From Anaerolineales bacterium (GTDB taxonomy: Bacteria; Chloroflexota; Anaerolineae; Anaerolineales; UBA4823): 6,969 nt of DNA. This document shows, piece by piece, positions 1 to 6,197 of the stretch (positions within the stretch are counted from its first letter, which is position 1; the number at the start of each line of letters is the position of its first letter). The notes below the pieces were generated by a model. The model saw only the letters and a list, made by a program, of their open reading frames with translations. It did no database searches and was not told the DNA's origin. The DNA lies in the NCBI GenBank assembly GCA_020853835.1, contig JADYYC010000159.1, positions 1 through 6,969 of the forward strand, written 5' to 3'. Position numbers and translations under genes: made by a program.

Positions 1-186
1 AAAATCGTGCGCCCGGCGGTTGACTTCCCACAGCCCGATTCGCCCACCAGGCCAAACGTCTCGCCGCTCTTGATGTTGAAAGTGATCCCATCCACAGCGT
101 GTACCACGCCAACCTGGCGCTGGAACACGCCCGCCATGATGGGGAAATGTTTCACTAAATTATCCACGCGCAGCAGGATATGATTG

Positions 187-194
<8 letters not shown>
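1..194 (-). CDS. oppF: Oligopeptide/dipeptide ABC transporter ATP-binding protein, OppF/DppF type (N-terminal 64 codons, cut by window edge)
   Basis: This is the second ATPase subunit of a peptide/nickel-family importer. With its partner it would power solute uptake from the cytoplasmic face of the membrane. It is incomplete: only the first 64 codons are present and the gene continues beyond position 1. Visible features are an N-terminal beta-strand region, an OppF/DppF-like insertion around residues 18-30 (PIMAGVFQRQVG), the A-loop segment VHAVDGI near residue 31, and a complete Walker A motif GESGCGKST at residues 51-59. The signature motif and Walker B lie outside the window. The ATG at 194-192 overlaps the oppD stop in the sequence ATGTCTGA, which implies translational coupling. 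A strong Shine-Dalgarno AGGAGG (212-207) lies inside the oppD 3' end, 12 nt before the ATG. The OppF/DppF assignment rests on gene order and N-terminal layout. The substrate cannot be read from this fragment. Confidence 0.9.
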
Positions 195-1197
<1,003 letters not shown>

Positions 1198-1208
1198 TCA
1201 GGGCGCTT

Positions 1209-1213
1209 CTCCT
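1209..1213 (-). promoter_or_regulatory. Ribosome binding site of oppD
   Basis: AGGAG on the minus strand (within CGAGGAGAAG), 11 nt before the ATG at 1197. It supports the annotated start. It lies 17 nt downstream of the leader hairpin at 1231-1258. Confidence 0.65.
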
Positions 1214-1230
1214 CGTTTTTTGACAGATCA

Positions 1231-1258
1231 AGCCCGATCAGATGGCGATCTTCGGGCT
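1231..1258 (-). repeat. Strong hairpin in the oppD leader
   Basis: Read on the minus strand, AGCCCGA-AGAT-CGCC-ATCT-GA-TCGGGCT folds into an 11-bp stem (7 plus 4 bp) with a CGCC tetraloop and a single GA bulge on the 3' side. No U-tract follows it on either strand, so it does not look like an intrinsic terminator. It ends 33 nt before the oppD ATG and just upstream of the ribosome binding site. It could stabilise the 5' end or modulate translation of oppD, which is inference. Confidence 0.6.
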
Positions 1259-1275
1259 CGGAAAGAGATCACTCC

Positions 1276-1292
1276 GGTTAATATTACTAACC
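1276..1292. promoter_or_regulatory. 17-bp palindrome, candidate operator in the oppD leader
   Basis: GGTTAATATTACTAACC pairs with itself at seven of eight positions around a central T, with one mismatch at positions 6/12. The perfect palindrome GACCGGTC (1294-1301) follows one base later. On the minus strand the dyad covers a TAATAT box (1286-1281) that sits 19 nt from a TTGAAC box (1311-1306), a weak second promoter. A dyad over a -10 element is the usual layout of a repressor site, but no regulator gene is in the window. It could also act as an RNA hairpin in the long leader. Confidence 0.4.
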
Positions 1293-1432
1293 AGACCGGT
1301 CAGAGGTTCAAAATATTGCCCCTCTCCCTAAAATTCAGATGGATCAGGTCGAAATCAGCCACGAAAAGAGTCAATTGCCGCTATGGTTGACTGAATTGAG
1401 ATATATAGAGTCCCTTTTTCAATAGTGGGGGA

Positions 1433-1461
1433 ATTATAAGGGGATTCGATGAGACTGTCAA
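1433..1461 (-). promoter_or_regulatory. Consensus sigma-70-type promoter for oppD
   Basis: On the minus strand the -35 box TTGACA (1461-1456) and the -10 box TATAAT (1438-1433) are both perfect matches to the housekeeping consensus, with the optimal 17-nt spacer. Predicted transcription start is the A near 1426. No gene starts close behind it. The next reading frame is oppD at 1197, implying a 5' leader of about 229 nt or a separate small RNA. Confidence 0.8.
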
Positions 1462-1488
1462 TCATTGTTGAAGCGAAAAGATTCCCGG

Positions 1489-1521
1489 TTCGAAAGGCCG
1501 CTTCGAAGCCCGCTTACGCGG
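1489..1521. repeat. Inverted-repeat block downstream of rsgA, possible weak terminator
   Basis: Two copies of TTCGAA (1489-1494 and 1502-1507) can pair across a 7-nt loop. The second is part of the perfect 10-bp palindrome GCTTCGAAGC (1500-1509), and CCGC-TTAC-GCGG (1510-1521) makes a further small stem. On the minus strand a short T-run (within ATCTTTTCG) follows the TTCGAA pair about 8 nt later. It begins about 28 nt past the rsgA stop, where a terminator is expected, but the stem is short and the T-run distant, so an efficient intrinsic terminator is doubtful. Confidence 0.3.
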
Positions 1522-1549
1522 ATTTACTTACGTGCTTGCCCCCAATTCG

Positions 1550-2509
1550 TCATTCCTGCTCGCCAAACCTGATGTTCAGATAGGAGCGGTACCGCTTCGG
1601 ATGAATCTCGCCGCTTTCAACCGCCTGCAGCACTGCACAGCCGGGCTCATGCACGTGCGTGCAATCGCTGAAGGCGCAATTGGGGACGCGTCCGCGCAGC
1701 TCGGGGAAATAAGCGTCCACCTCCTCAGGCGCCACATCCCACAGCGCCAGGGCCTTGACGCCCGGCGTATCGGCCACGTACCCGCCCTGCTCGAGCGGGA
1801 AAAGCTCGCGCACCACGGTGGTGTGGCGCCCCTTGCTGGTCGACCGGCTGACCCGGCTCACCCGCAGCCCGAGCTCGGGTTGGATGGCGTTCAACAGGCT
1901 GGACTTGCCTGCCCCCGACGGCCCGGTGAGCAGGGTGAGCTTACCGGCAAGCTGGGCTTGCAGCGTTTCGATCCCGATCCCGCTCCTGGCGGAGGTGTAG
2001 ATCACCGGATACCCGAGCGGGACATAGCGGTCAAAAAGCGCCTGAGCGTTCTCCAGGCCGACCAGATCCATTTTGTTCGCCACGATCACCGCCGGCACGC
2101 CTCCCCTTTCGGCGATCACCAGAAAGCGGTCCAACATTCCAAAGCGCGGCTCAGGCTGCTGGCAGGCAAAGACCAGCAGGACCTGGTCGGGGTTGGCGAT
2201 CAGGATCTGCTGGTACTCGCCCTGCGGGTCGGGCGCGGTGCGCGAGATCATGTTTTTGCGCGGCAGGATCTCTTCGATCATCCCGGAGCCGTCAGCAAGC
2301 CGCGTGAGGCGCACCTGGTCGCCGACTGCCGCCACATCTCCCAGACGGCGGCCTTTTTTCAGGCGGCCCCGCAGTTGGCAGACCACCTCGCCTGCTGTGG
2401 TCTGGACAGTGAAAAAGCCGGACTGGGTGCGGATGACCAGCCCCTGAAGGGAGTTGTTGAGCGCGCCGGTTTGGCTGTTCAATGGGTCGACTGCGATCTT
2501 CTCGTTCAC
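1550..2509 (-). CDS. rsgA: Ribosome small-subunit-dependent GTPase A (RsgA/YjeQ)
   Basis: Circularly permuted GTPase that acts late in 30S subunit maturation in the cytoplasm. Numbering below is from the GTG at 2509 (319 aa). An N-terminal OB-fold (about 23-85) is followed by the GTPase motifs in the permuted order typical of the family: G4 NKMD (145-148), G5 TSARSG (about 173-178), G1 GPSGAGKSS (196-204), G2 GRHTTV (227-232) and G3 DTPG (247-250). The C-terminal zinc site is complete: CAFSDCTHVHEPGC gives Cys278, Cys283, His285 and Cys291. The start is uncertain. The only upstream ATG (2614) would overlap the preceding PBP gene by 91 nt and add a His- and Ala-rich stretch unlike the family. 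GTG 2509 leaves a 14-nt gap to the PBP stop, and TTG 2482 is the next option. None has a clear Shine-Dalgarno. It is last in the maf-PBP-rsgA run and is probably cotranscribed with it. Confidence 0.95.
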   Translation of the reverse strand: MNEKIAVDPLNSQTGALNNSLQGLVIRTQSGFFTVQTTAGEVVCQLRGRLKKGRRLGDVAAVGDQVRLTRLADGSGMIEEILPRKNMISRTAPDPQGEYQQILIANPDQVLLVFACQQPEPRFGMLDRFLVIAERGGVPAVIVANKMDLVGLENAQALFDRYVPLGYPVIYTSARSGIGIETLQAQLAGKLTLLTGPSGAGKSSLLNAIQPELGLRVSRVSRSTSKGRHTTVVRELFPLEQGGYVADTPGVKALALWDVAPEEVDAYFPELRGRVPNCAFSDCTHVHEPGCAVLQAVESGEIHPKRYRSYLNIRFGEQE

Positions 2510-2523
2510 ACGGATCGAGGGCT

Positions 2524-4827
2524 TCAGGGCGAGGGCGGGGTGACGAGCGGCGGCAGGGCGGTGCCCTCGGCCGTGACGGTGCTGGTGATCGGCGTGTTGA
2601 TGGATGACTCCCACCAGTAGAGTTTTTGGGGCTGCCCGCTAAAATACAGCTCGATGATCCGGCGGAACACCGGGGCGGCGTAATCCGACCCCTCCCCCAC
2701 GTTTTCGATCAGCACCACGCCGGCGATGTCAGGCTTATCCTTGCGTTCGGCAAAGGTATAGCCGGCAAACCAGGCATGCGGCGCCCCGTATGCGGCCTGG
2801 GCGGTGCCCGTCTTGCCCGCCACGGGCACATCCAGACCCGTGAAGACGTGCCAGGCGGTGCCGCGCGGCTGCTCATTGCGGATCACGCCCAGCATGGCTT
2901 GCTGGATCACCTCCAGAGTCTCTGGCTGCACGGGCAGGCTCCCGATCAACTCGGGTTTGAATTGCTGCACGTCTTTGCCCTCCAGGGAGGCGATCTTCTC
3001 AATCACCTGCGGGCGGTACAGCTTGCCGCCGTTGCCGATCGCGGCGACGTAATTTGCCACCTGCAGCGGCGTGACCAGCACATCGCCCTGCCCAATGGCG
3101 AGGTTGACCGCGTCCACCGGGCTGGCGGGGTCGGGCATCTGTCCCGCGGCTTCGTCCAGCCCGATGATCCCGGTCGGTTTGCCCAGCCCAAACCCGCGCG
3201 CCATCTCCGATATTTTGGTCGTCATCCCCTTATTGTACAGGTTCAGGCCGATATGCCAGAAAAAGGGATTGCACGAGCGGATCAAACCCTGCGGGAGGGT
3301 CAGCAAACCGCTGGGGATGGTATGCCCGTTTTGGAGGTAATAATCATACGTCCAGTCGTGCAGGCGCGCCCCCGGCAGTTCTTCAAAGAAATAACCGCAT
3401 TGATAGGTGGTTTCGGGAGTGAATTCACCGCTCTCCAGGGCCGCCGCCATGGTGATGACCTTGAATACCGATCCAGGCGGGTACAGGCCCTGTGTGGCCC
3501 GGTTCAAGAGCGGCTGGTTTGGGTCGCTGCCGATGGCAAAGCGCATCTGGGCGCTGTTGGCGTTGACCGATTCGAAGGCGTTCGGGTCAAAACCCGGCGA
3601 TGAAACCATCACCAGGACGCGCCCGGTATCGCGCTCGAGGATCACAATGGCCCCGCGAAAACCGGCCAGGGCGCGCTGGGCGGCGATCTGAAAGTCGCGG
3701 TCGATGGTGGAATAGATCGCCTGCGAAGGACGGGCCAGCGATTCGGCGAGCCGCGTCACCGGCTGCCCCTGGGCGTTGAACACGTACAGGGCGCCGCCGC
3801 GCTTTCCAGCCAGGTACTCCTCGCCCCATTTTTCGATGCCGCTCCGCCCGACGCGCTCATCCTGCTGGTAACCTTTGCGCTTGTACTCTTCGACTTCTTC
3901 CGGCTGGATGGCGCTGACATAGCCCAAAACGTGCGGCGCGATCCCGCCGTCGAAATAGAAGCGCGATTTATAGGGGCGCAATCTCACACCGTTCAAGCCG
4001 GCGAGAGCGCTGTACTGGCTGGAGATGACCTCCGCCGAGACCTCTCCCAGGGGGACGTACCACCCCGCCCCGGCCGGGGCGCTCTCGTACAGGGCGCGGA
4101 TGTTGCTGACCGGCATGCCGGTCAAGTCAGACAAGGTGGCGAAAAGCGCGTCGGCGCTGCCAGGGTCGATCTCGTCCGGCAGCAGCCCAATTGCGGTCGC
4201 ATCCGCCTGGGCCACCAGCGCCAGCCCAATGCGGTCGTAGATGTTCGCCCGCGCCGGAACATAGCCGGCGCGGTTCATCACCAGGTAATTACCGCCTTGC
4301 AGCTCGGGCAGCAGCAGGGTGTCGTCCCATTCGATGCGCCAGTTCCCGTCTTCCAGGCGCAGGTTCATCACGGTCTCGCGCTGGATATCGCCCACCAGTA
4401 CGCTGTGAAGCGTCACCCGGTAGCGCACCTGGGCCGTGTCTGGATTGACCATCACGGACAGGATTTCGTAATCGACGCCGCTCAACGCAGCTTCGGCAGC
4501 CACCCCTTGATAGTGACGCGCAAATTCATCTGCCTTGATCGCATCCCGGCTGATTTCGGTCAACAGCGGATACATCCCGGCGTAATCATCCTGGGCCCAG
4601 TCGTTCAGATACTTCAGGGCGACTTTGCGGACCGCTTCGGTATTTGCGGCGCTGGAGTACAGGCTGGCTGAGGTTGGGGAGGCGGGGGGGAGCGCTGCAC
4701 CTCGACGGGTGAACGCATAAGGCGCACAACCGGCGAGCATAAGCGCCATCAACAGCAAAAGGGAATAAGGTTTTTTCAGAAGCCCTGCCTCATCAAGTCT
4801 GGGAAGCCGGAGGCCAAAGAGCCTCAT
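2524..4827 (-). CDS. Class B penicillin-binding protein (peptidoglycan D,D-transpeptidase), lipoprotein of the MecA/PbpC type
   Basis: Cross-links peptidoglycan stem peptides on the outer face of the cytoplasmic membrane. From the ATG at 4827 the protein is 767 aa. It opens with a lipoprotein signal: hydrophobic LLLLMALMLAGC with lipobox LAGC and acceptor Cys34. An NTF2-like MecA_N domain follows (about 61-178) with the conserved stretch WRIEWDDTLLLPEL. Then comes the PBP dimerisation/pedestal domain (about 185-360, with RSGIEKWGEEYLAG) and the transpeptidase domain (about 388-730). Catalytic motifs are intact: SVFK (nucleophile Ser453, Lys456), SCN (518-520) and KTG (672-674). A Thr/Pro-rich tail ends it. 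Domain order matches B. subtilis PbpC and staphylococcal PBP2a. The start overlaps the end of maf by 35 nt. Only a weak SD-like AAAGAG precedes it, and the frame stays open back to an ATG at 4908, but starting there would bury the signal peptide. Low beta-lactam affinity is known in some relatives but cannot be read from sequence here. Confidence 0.94.
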   Translation of the reverse strand: MRLFGLRLPRLDEAGLLKKPYSLLLLMALMLAGCAPYAFTRRGAALPPASPTSASLYSSAANTEAVRKVALKYLNDWAQDDYAGMYPLLTEISRDAIKADEFARHYQGVAAEAALSGVDYEILSVMVNPDTAQVRYRVTLHSVLVGDIQRETVMNLRLEDGNWRIEWDDTLLLPELQGGNYLVMNRAGYVPARANIYDRIGLALVAQADATAIGLLPDEIDPGSADALFATLSDLTGMPVSNIRALYESAPAGAGWYVPLGEVSAEVISSQYSALAGLNGVRLRPYKSRFYFDGGIAPHVLGYVSAIQPEEVEEYKRKGYQQDERVGRSGIEKWGEEYLAGKRGGALYVFNAQGQPVTRLAESLARPSQAIYSTIDRDFQIAAQRALAGFRGAIVILERDTGRVLVMVSSPGFDPNAFESVNANSAQMRFAIGSDPNQPLLNRATQGLYPPGSVFKVITMAAALESGEFTPETTYQCGYFFEELPGARLHDWTYDYYLQNGHTIPSGLLTLPQGLIRSCNPFFWHIGLNLYNKGMTTKISEMARGFGLGKPTGIIGLDEAAGQMPDPASPVDAVNLAIGQGDVLVTPLQVANYVAAIGNGGKLYRPQVIEKIASLEGKDVQQFKPELIGSLPVQPETLEVIQQAMLGVIRNEQPRGTAWHVFTGLDVPVAGKTGTAQAAYGAPHAWFAGYTFAERKDKPDIAGVVLIENVGEGSDYAAPVFRRIIELYFSGQPQKLYWWESSINTPITSTVTAEGTALPPLVTPPSP

Positions 4828-5518
4828 CGCAAAGGGCTCTTTGGTAAATCTCGCATTGGTAATCGAGCGTCCACTGACATTTACAGACGAAATCATCTGG
4901 GGGGTCATAGCCGGCTTGCTCCAGCAACCGGGCTACCTGGCAGACCGGCAGGCCCATCACGTTTGCATAGCACCCCTGCAAGTTTTGTACCGGTCGAAAG
5001 ACGGGGTGCTGGATCGCATACGCACCGGCTTTGTCAAATGGATCGCCCGTTGCGATGTACGCCTCGATCTCGTCGTCGCTGTAATCTCGCATGGGGACGT
5101 CGGTCACCACCACCTCGCTGAGCAGCAGGCGGTCATGCGCACGCACAACCGCCAGGCCGGTGTACACCTGATGGACGCGCCCGCGCAAGCGGCGCAGCAT
5201 TGCCTCCGCCTCCTCGGGGCTGGCTGGCTTGCCCAGAATCTCAAGCTCTTGCGGCACGGAGCTTTCGCCCGCCTGCCAGGTAACCGCATCGACAACAGCC
5301 GTGTCCGCGGCCAAAATCGTGGCATCATCAGGCAAGCCGAAGTGCGGCCCATCCAGCACGGCAAGGGCTTTGCTCACCGCCATGCGGCGCACGTATTCGC
5401 CCGGCTGCTCGCCGGCGCGCACCGACTCATCCACGGACGGCACGACCACGTGAAAGTCCCATCCGGCTACCGTCAGAAGCTGTTTGCGGCGTGGAGAATT
5501 CGAAGCCAGAACCAGCAT
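4793..5518 (-). CDS. maf: Maf family nucleoside triphosphate pyrophosphatase
   Basis: Maf proteins hydrolyse non-canonical or modified (d)NTPs, and dTTP/UTP in the YhdE branch, to NMP and pyrophosphate in the cytoplasm, and have been linked to septum formation. The 241-aa protein shows the substrate loop SNSPRR (6-11), DE (30-31), K50, the catalytic Asp72 in AADT, LGKP (95-98), YTG (119-121), and GDPFDKAGAYAIQ (158-170) ending in Gln170. These favour active Maf of the YhdE type over a degenerate copy. Two things are odd. About 14 extra residues (around 80-93) sit between ADT and LGKP. A C-terminal extension of about 35 residues carries Cys212, Cys214, Cys222 and Cys230, making it longer than the usual 190-210 aa. 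The ATG at 5518 has no Shine-Dalgarno, but an extended -10 promoter lies just upstream. It is first in the maf-PBP-rsgA run and divergent from xpt. Confidence 0.95.
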   Translation of the reverse strand: MLVLASNSPRRKQLLTVAGWDFHVVVPSVDESVRAGEQPGEYVRRMAVSKALAVLDGPHFGLPDDATILAADTAVVDAVTWQAGESSVPQELEILGKPASPEEAEAMLRRLRGRVHQVYTGLAVVRAHDRLLLSEVVVTDVPMRDYSDDEIEAYIATGDPFDKAGAYAIQHPVFRPVQNLQGCYANVMGLPVCQVARLLEQAGYDPPDDFVCKCQWTLDYQCEIYQRALCDEALWPPASQT

Positions 5519-5527
5519 TTGATAGAT

Positions 5528-5536
5528 ATTTTAACA
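5528..5536 (-). promoter_or_regulatory. Extended -10 promoter of maf, possibly giving a leaderless mRNA
   Basis: On the minus strand TGT-TAAAAT (5536-5528) fits an extended -10 element. The sequence 16-18 nt upstream has no good -35 box and overlaps the -35 box of the opposing xpt promoter. The expected start point (about 5521-5522) is only about 3 nt before the maf ATG at 5518, and no ribosome binding site is visible there. Confidence 0.5.
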
Positions 5537-5551
5537 CATTCCGCTTTTTAC

Positions 5552-5580
5552 TTGACGAACGGCAGGGGTTCGCTTAATAT
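5552..5580 (+). promoter_or_regulatory. Sigma-70-type promoter of xpt-guaA
   Basis: TTGACG (5552-5557), a 17-nt spacer, then TAATAT (5575-5580), close to the housekeeping consensus. The start would be near 5587, giving a leader of about 23 nt before the xpt ATG at 5610. That is too short for a purine riboswitch. Confidence 0.7.
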
Positions 5581-5600
5581 CTTAGATAATCTCTCCGCCT

Positions 5601-5605
5601 GGAGG
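5601..5605 (+). promoter_or_regulatory. Ribosome binding site of xpt
   Basis: GGAGG with a short 4-nt spacer (CCCC) to the ATG at 5610. It fixes the start of xpt. Confidence 0.7.
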
Positions 5606-5609
5606 CCCC

Positions 5610-6182
5610 ATGAAAGAGCTGAAGAAACGAATATTGGAAGAAGGCAAGAACCTGGGCGACGGCATCCTCAAGGTCGATGGTTTCATCAATCACCAGGTTG
5701 ACCCGACCTTGATGGACGCGTGCGGGCGTGAATTTGCCCGCCGTTTCCGCGGCCTCGGTGCCACGAAAGTCCTGACCGCCGAGATCTCGGGCATTGCGCC
5801 GGCCGTGATGACCGCCCTGCACATGGGCTTGCCGGTTGTCTATGCCCGCAAGCACAAACCGATCACAATGCCAGACCAGGTCTTCTTGACCCTCTCGCCT
5901 TCGCACACCAAGGGGCGCATGGTCGAGCTGATCGTCTCGCCTGAATACCTGGCCGGCGGCGAGCGCGTCCTGATCATCGATGATTTTCTGGCCAGCGGAG
6001 CGACCATCCTCGGGCTGGTGAAACTGGCGAACACGGCCGGCGCCCGGCTGGTTGGCATCGGCGCGCTGATCGAGAAAACCTTCGAGGGCGGGCGCGACGT
6101 CCTGGCTCACCTCGGGGTGCCCATCGAATCGCTGGCCCGCATCATCGCCATGGAGGGTGACGACATCCGCTTTGCAGAATAA
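5610..6182 (+). CDS. xpt: Xanthine phosphoribosyltransferase
   Basis: Cytoplasmic purine salvage enzyme converting xanthine and PRPP to XMP and pyrophosphate. The 190-aa protein matches the Bacillus-type Xpt throughout: KVDGFINHQVDP (21-32) near the N-terminus, EISGIAPAVMTAL (58-70), YARKHKP (78-84), the PRPP-binding loop VLIIDDFLASGAT (120-132), and the C-terminal IEKTFEGGRD (154-163) and ESLARI (173-178). Length equals the family norm. The start is set by GGAGG 4 nt upstream. It begins a plus-strand pair with guaA, 15 nt downstream, so the product XMP is the substrate of the next enzyme. It has its own promoter at 5552-5580 and, unlike Bacillus xpt, no room for a guanine riboswitch in its leader. 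Related adenine or orotate phosphoribosyltransferases are less likely because of the Xpt-specific N-terminal and C-terminal motifs. Confidence 0.95.
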   Translation: MKELKKRILEEGKNLGDGILKVDGFINHQVDPTLMDACGREFARRFRGLGATKVLTAEISGIAPAVMTALHMGLPVVYARKHKPITMPDQVFLTLSPSHTKGRMVELIVSPEYLAGGERVLIIDDFLASGATILGLVKLANTAGARLVGIGALIEKTFEGGRDVLAHLGVPIESLARIIAMEGDDIRFAE

Positions 6183-6197
6183 AGTGAAAGAAAAAAC

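Larger units (their letters stand above)
1198..1549 (-). other. Gene-free intergenic region between rsgA and oppD, mostly oppD 5' leader
   Basis: This stretch of about 350 nt is more AT-rich than its flanks. The part that would be oppD leader (about 1198-1426) has no minus-strand ATG and no coding-like minus-strand reading frame. From the rsgA end it holds an inverted-repeat block (1489-1521), a consensus promoter pointing at oppD (1433-1461), and a predicted leader of about 229 nt. The leader contains an inverted repeat AGTCAA/TTGACT (1369-1374 with 1387-1392), a 17-bp palindrome (1276-1292), a perfect 8-bp palindrome GACCGGTC (1294-1301) and a strong hairpin (1231-1258). It does not match a riboswitch class or RNA gene that I recognise. 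It could be an attenuating leader, a small RNA locus or an operator region. Confidence 0.6.

Noticed and set aside
1231..1270. Intrinsic terminator at the leader hairpin
   Set aside because: The stem is good, but no T-run follows it in either direction. The A-tract on the minus-strand side has the wrong base for a terminator.
1481..1515. GGTTCGAAAGGCC resembling a tRNA T-arm, as a possible tRNA or attachment site
   Set aside because: The flanking bases do not form the 5-bp T stem, and no acceptor, D or anticodon arm is present nearby on either strand.
2612..2614. ATG at 2614 as the rsgA start
   Set aside because: It would overlap the PBP gene by 91 nt and add a low-complexity His/Ala/Arg stretch that is best read as out-of-frame PBP codons.
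1532..2620. Long open frame on the plus strand opposite rsgA (362 codons)
   Set aside because: It mirrors the rsgA coding frame in GC-rich DNA. The minus strand has every RsgA GTPase motif and the zinc site, while the plus-strand product is Arg/His/Gln-rich with no recognisable domain.
2626..3603. Plus-strand open frame opposite the PBP gene (325 codons)
   Set aside because: Antisense shadow of the transpeptidase domain. No domain, no ribosome binding site, and composition typical of a reversed GC-rich gene.
3931..4671. Plus-strand open frame opposite the PBP N-terminal half (246 codons)
   Set aside because: Shadow of the NTF2-like and pedestal domains. The product has no family resemblance.
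5519..5609. Purine riboswitch upstream of xpt, as in Bacillus
   Set aside because: The space between the promoter and the ATG is only about 23 nt, and the conserved purine aptamer core is not visible in the whole 91-bp spacer.
4841..5701. Plus-strand open frame across maf and into xpt (286 codons)
   Set aside because: It is antisense to maf and runs through the divergent promoter region into xpt in the wrong frame, which no real gene here would do.
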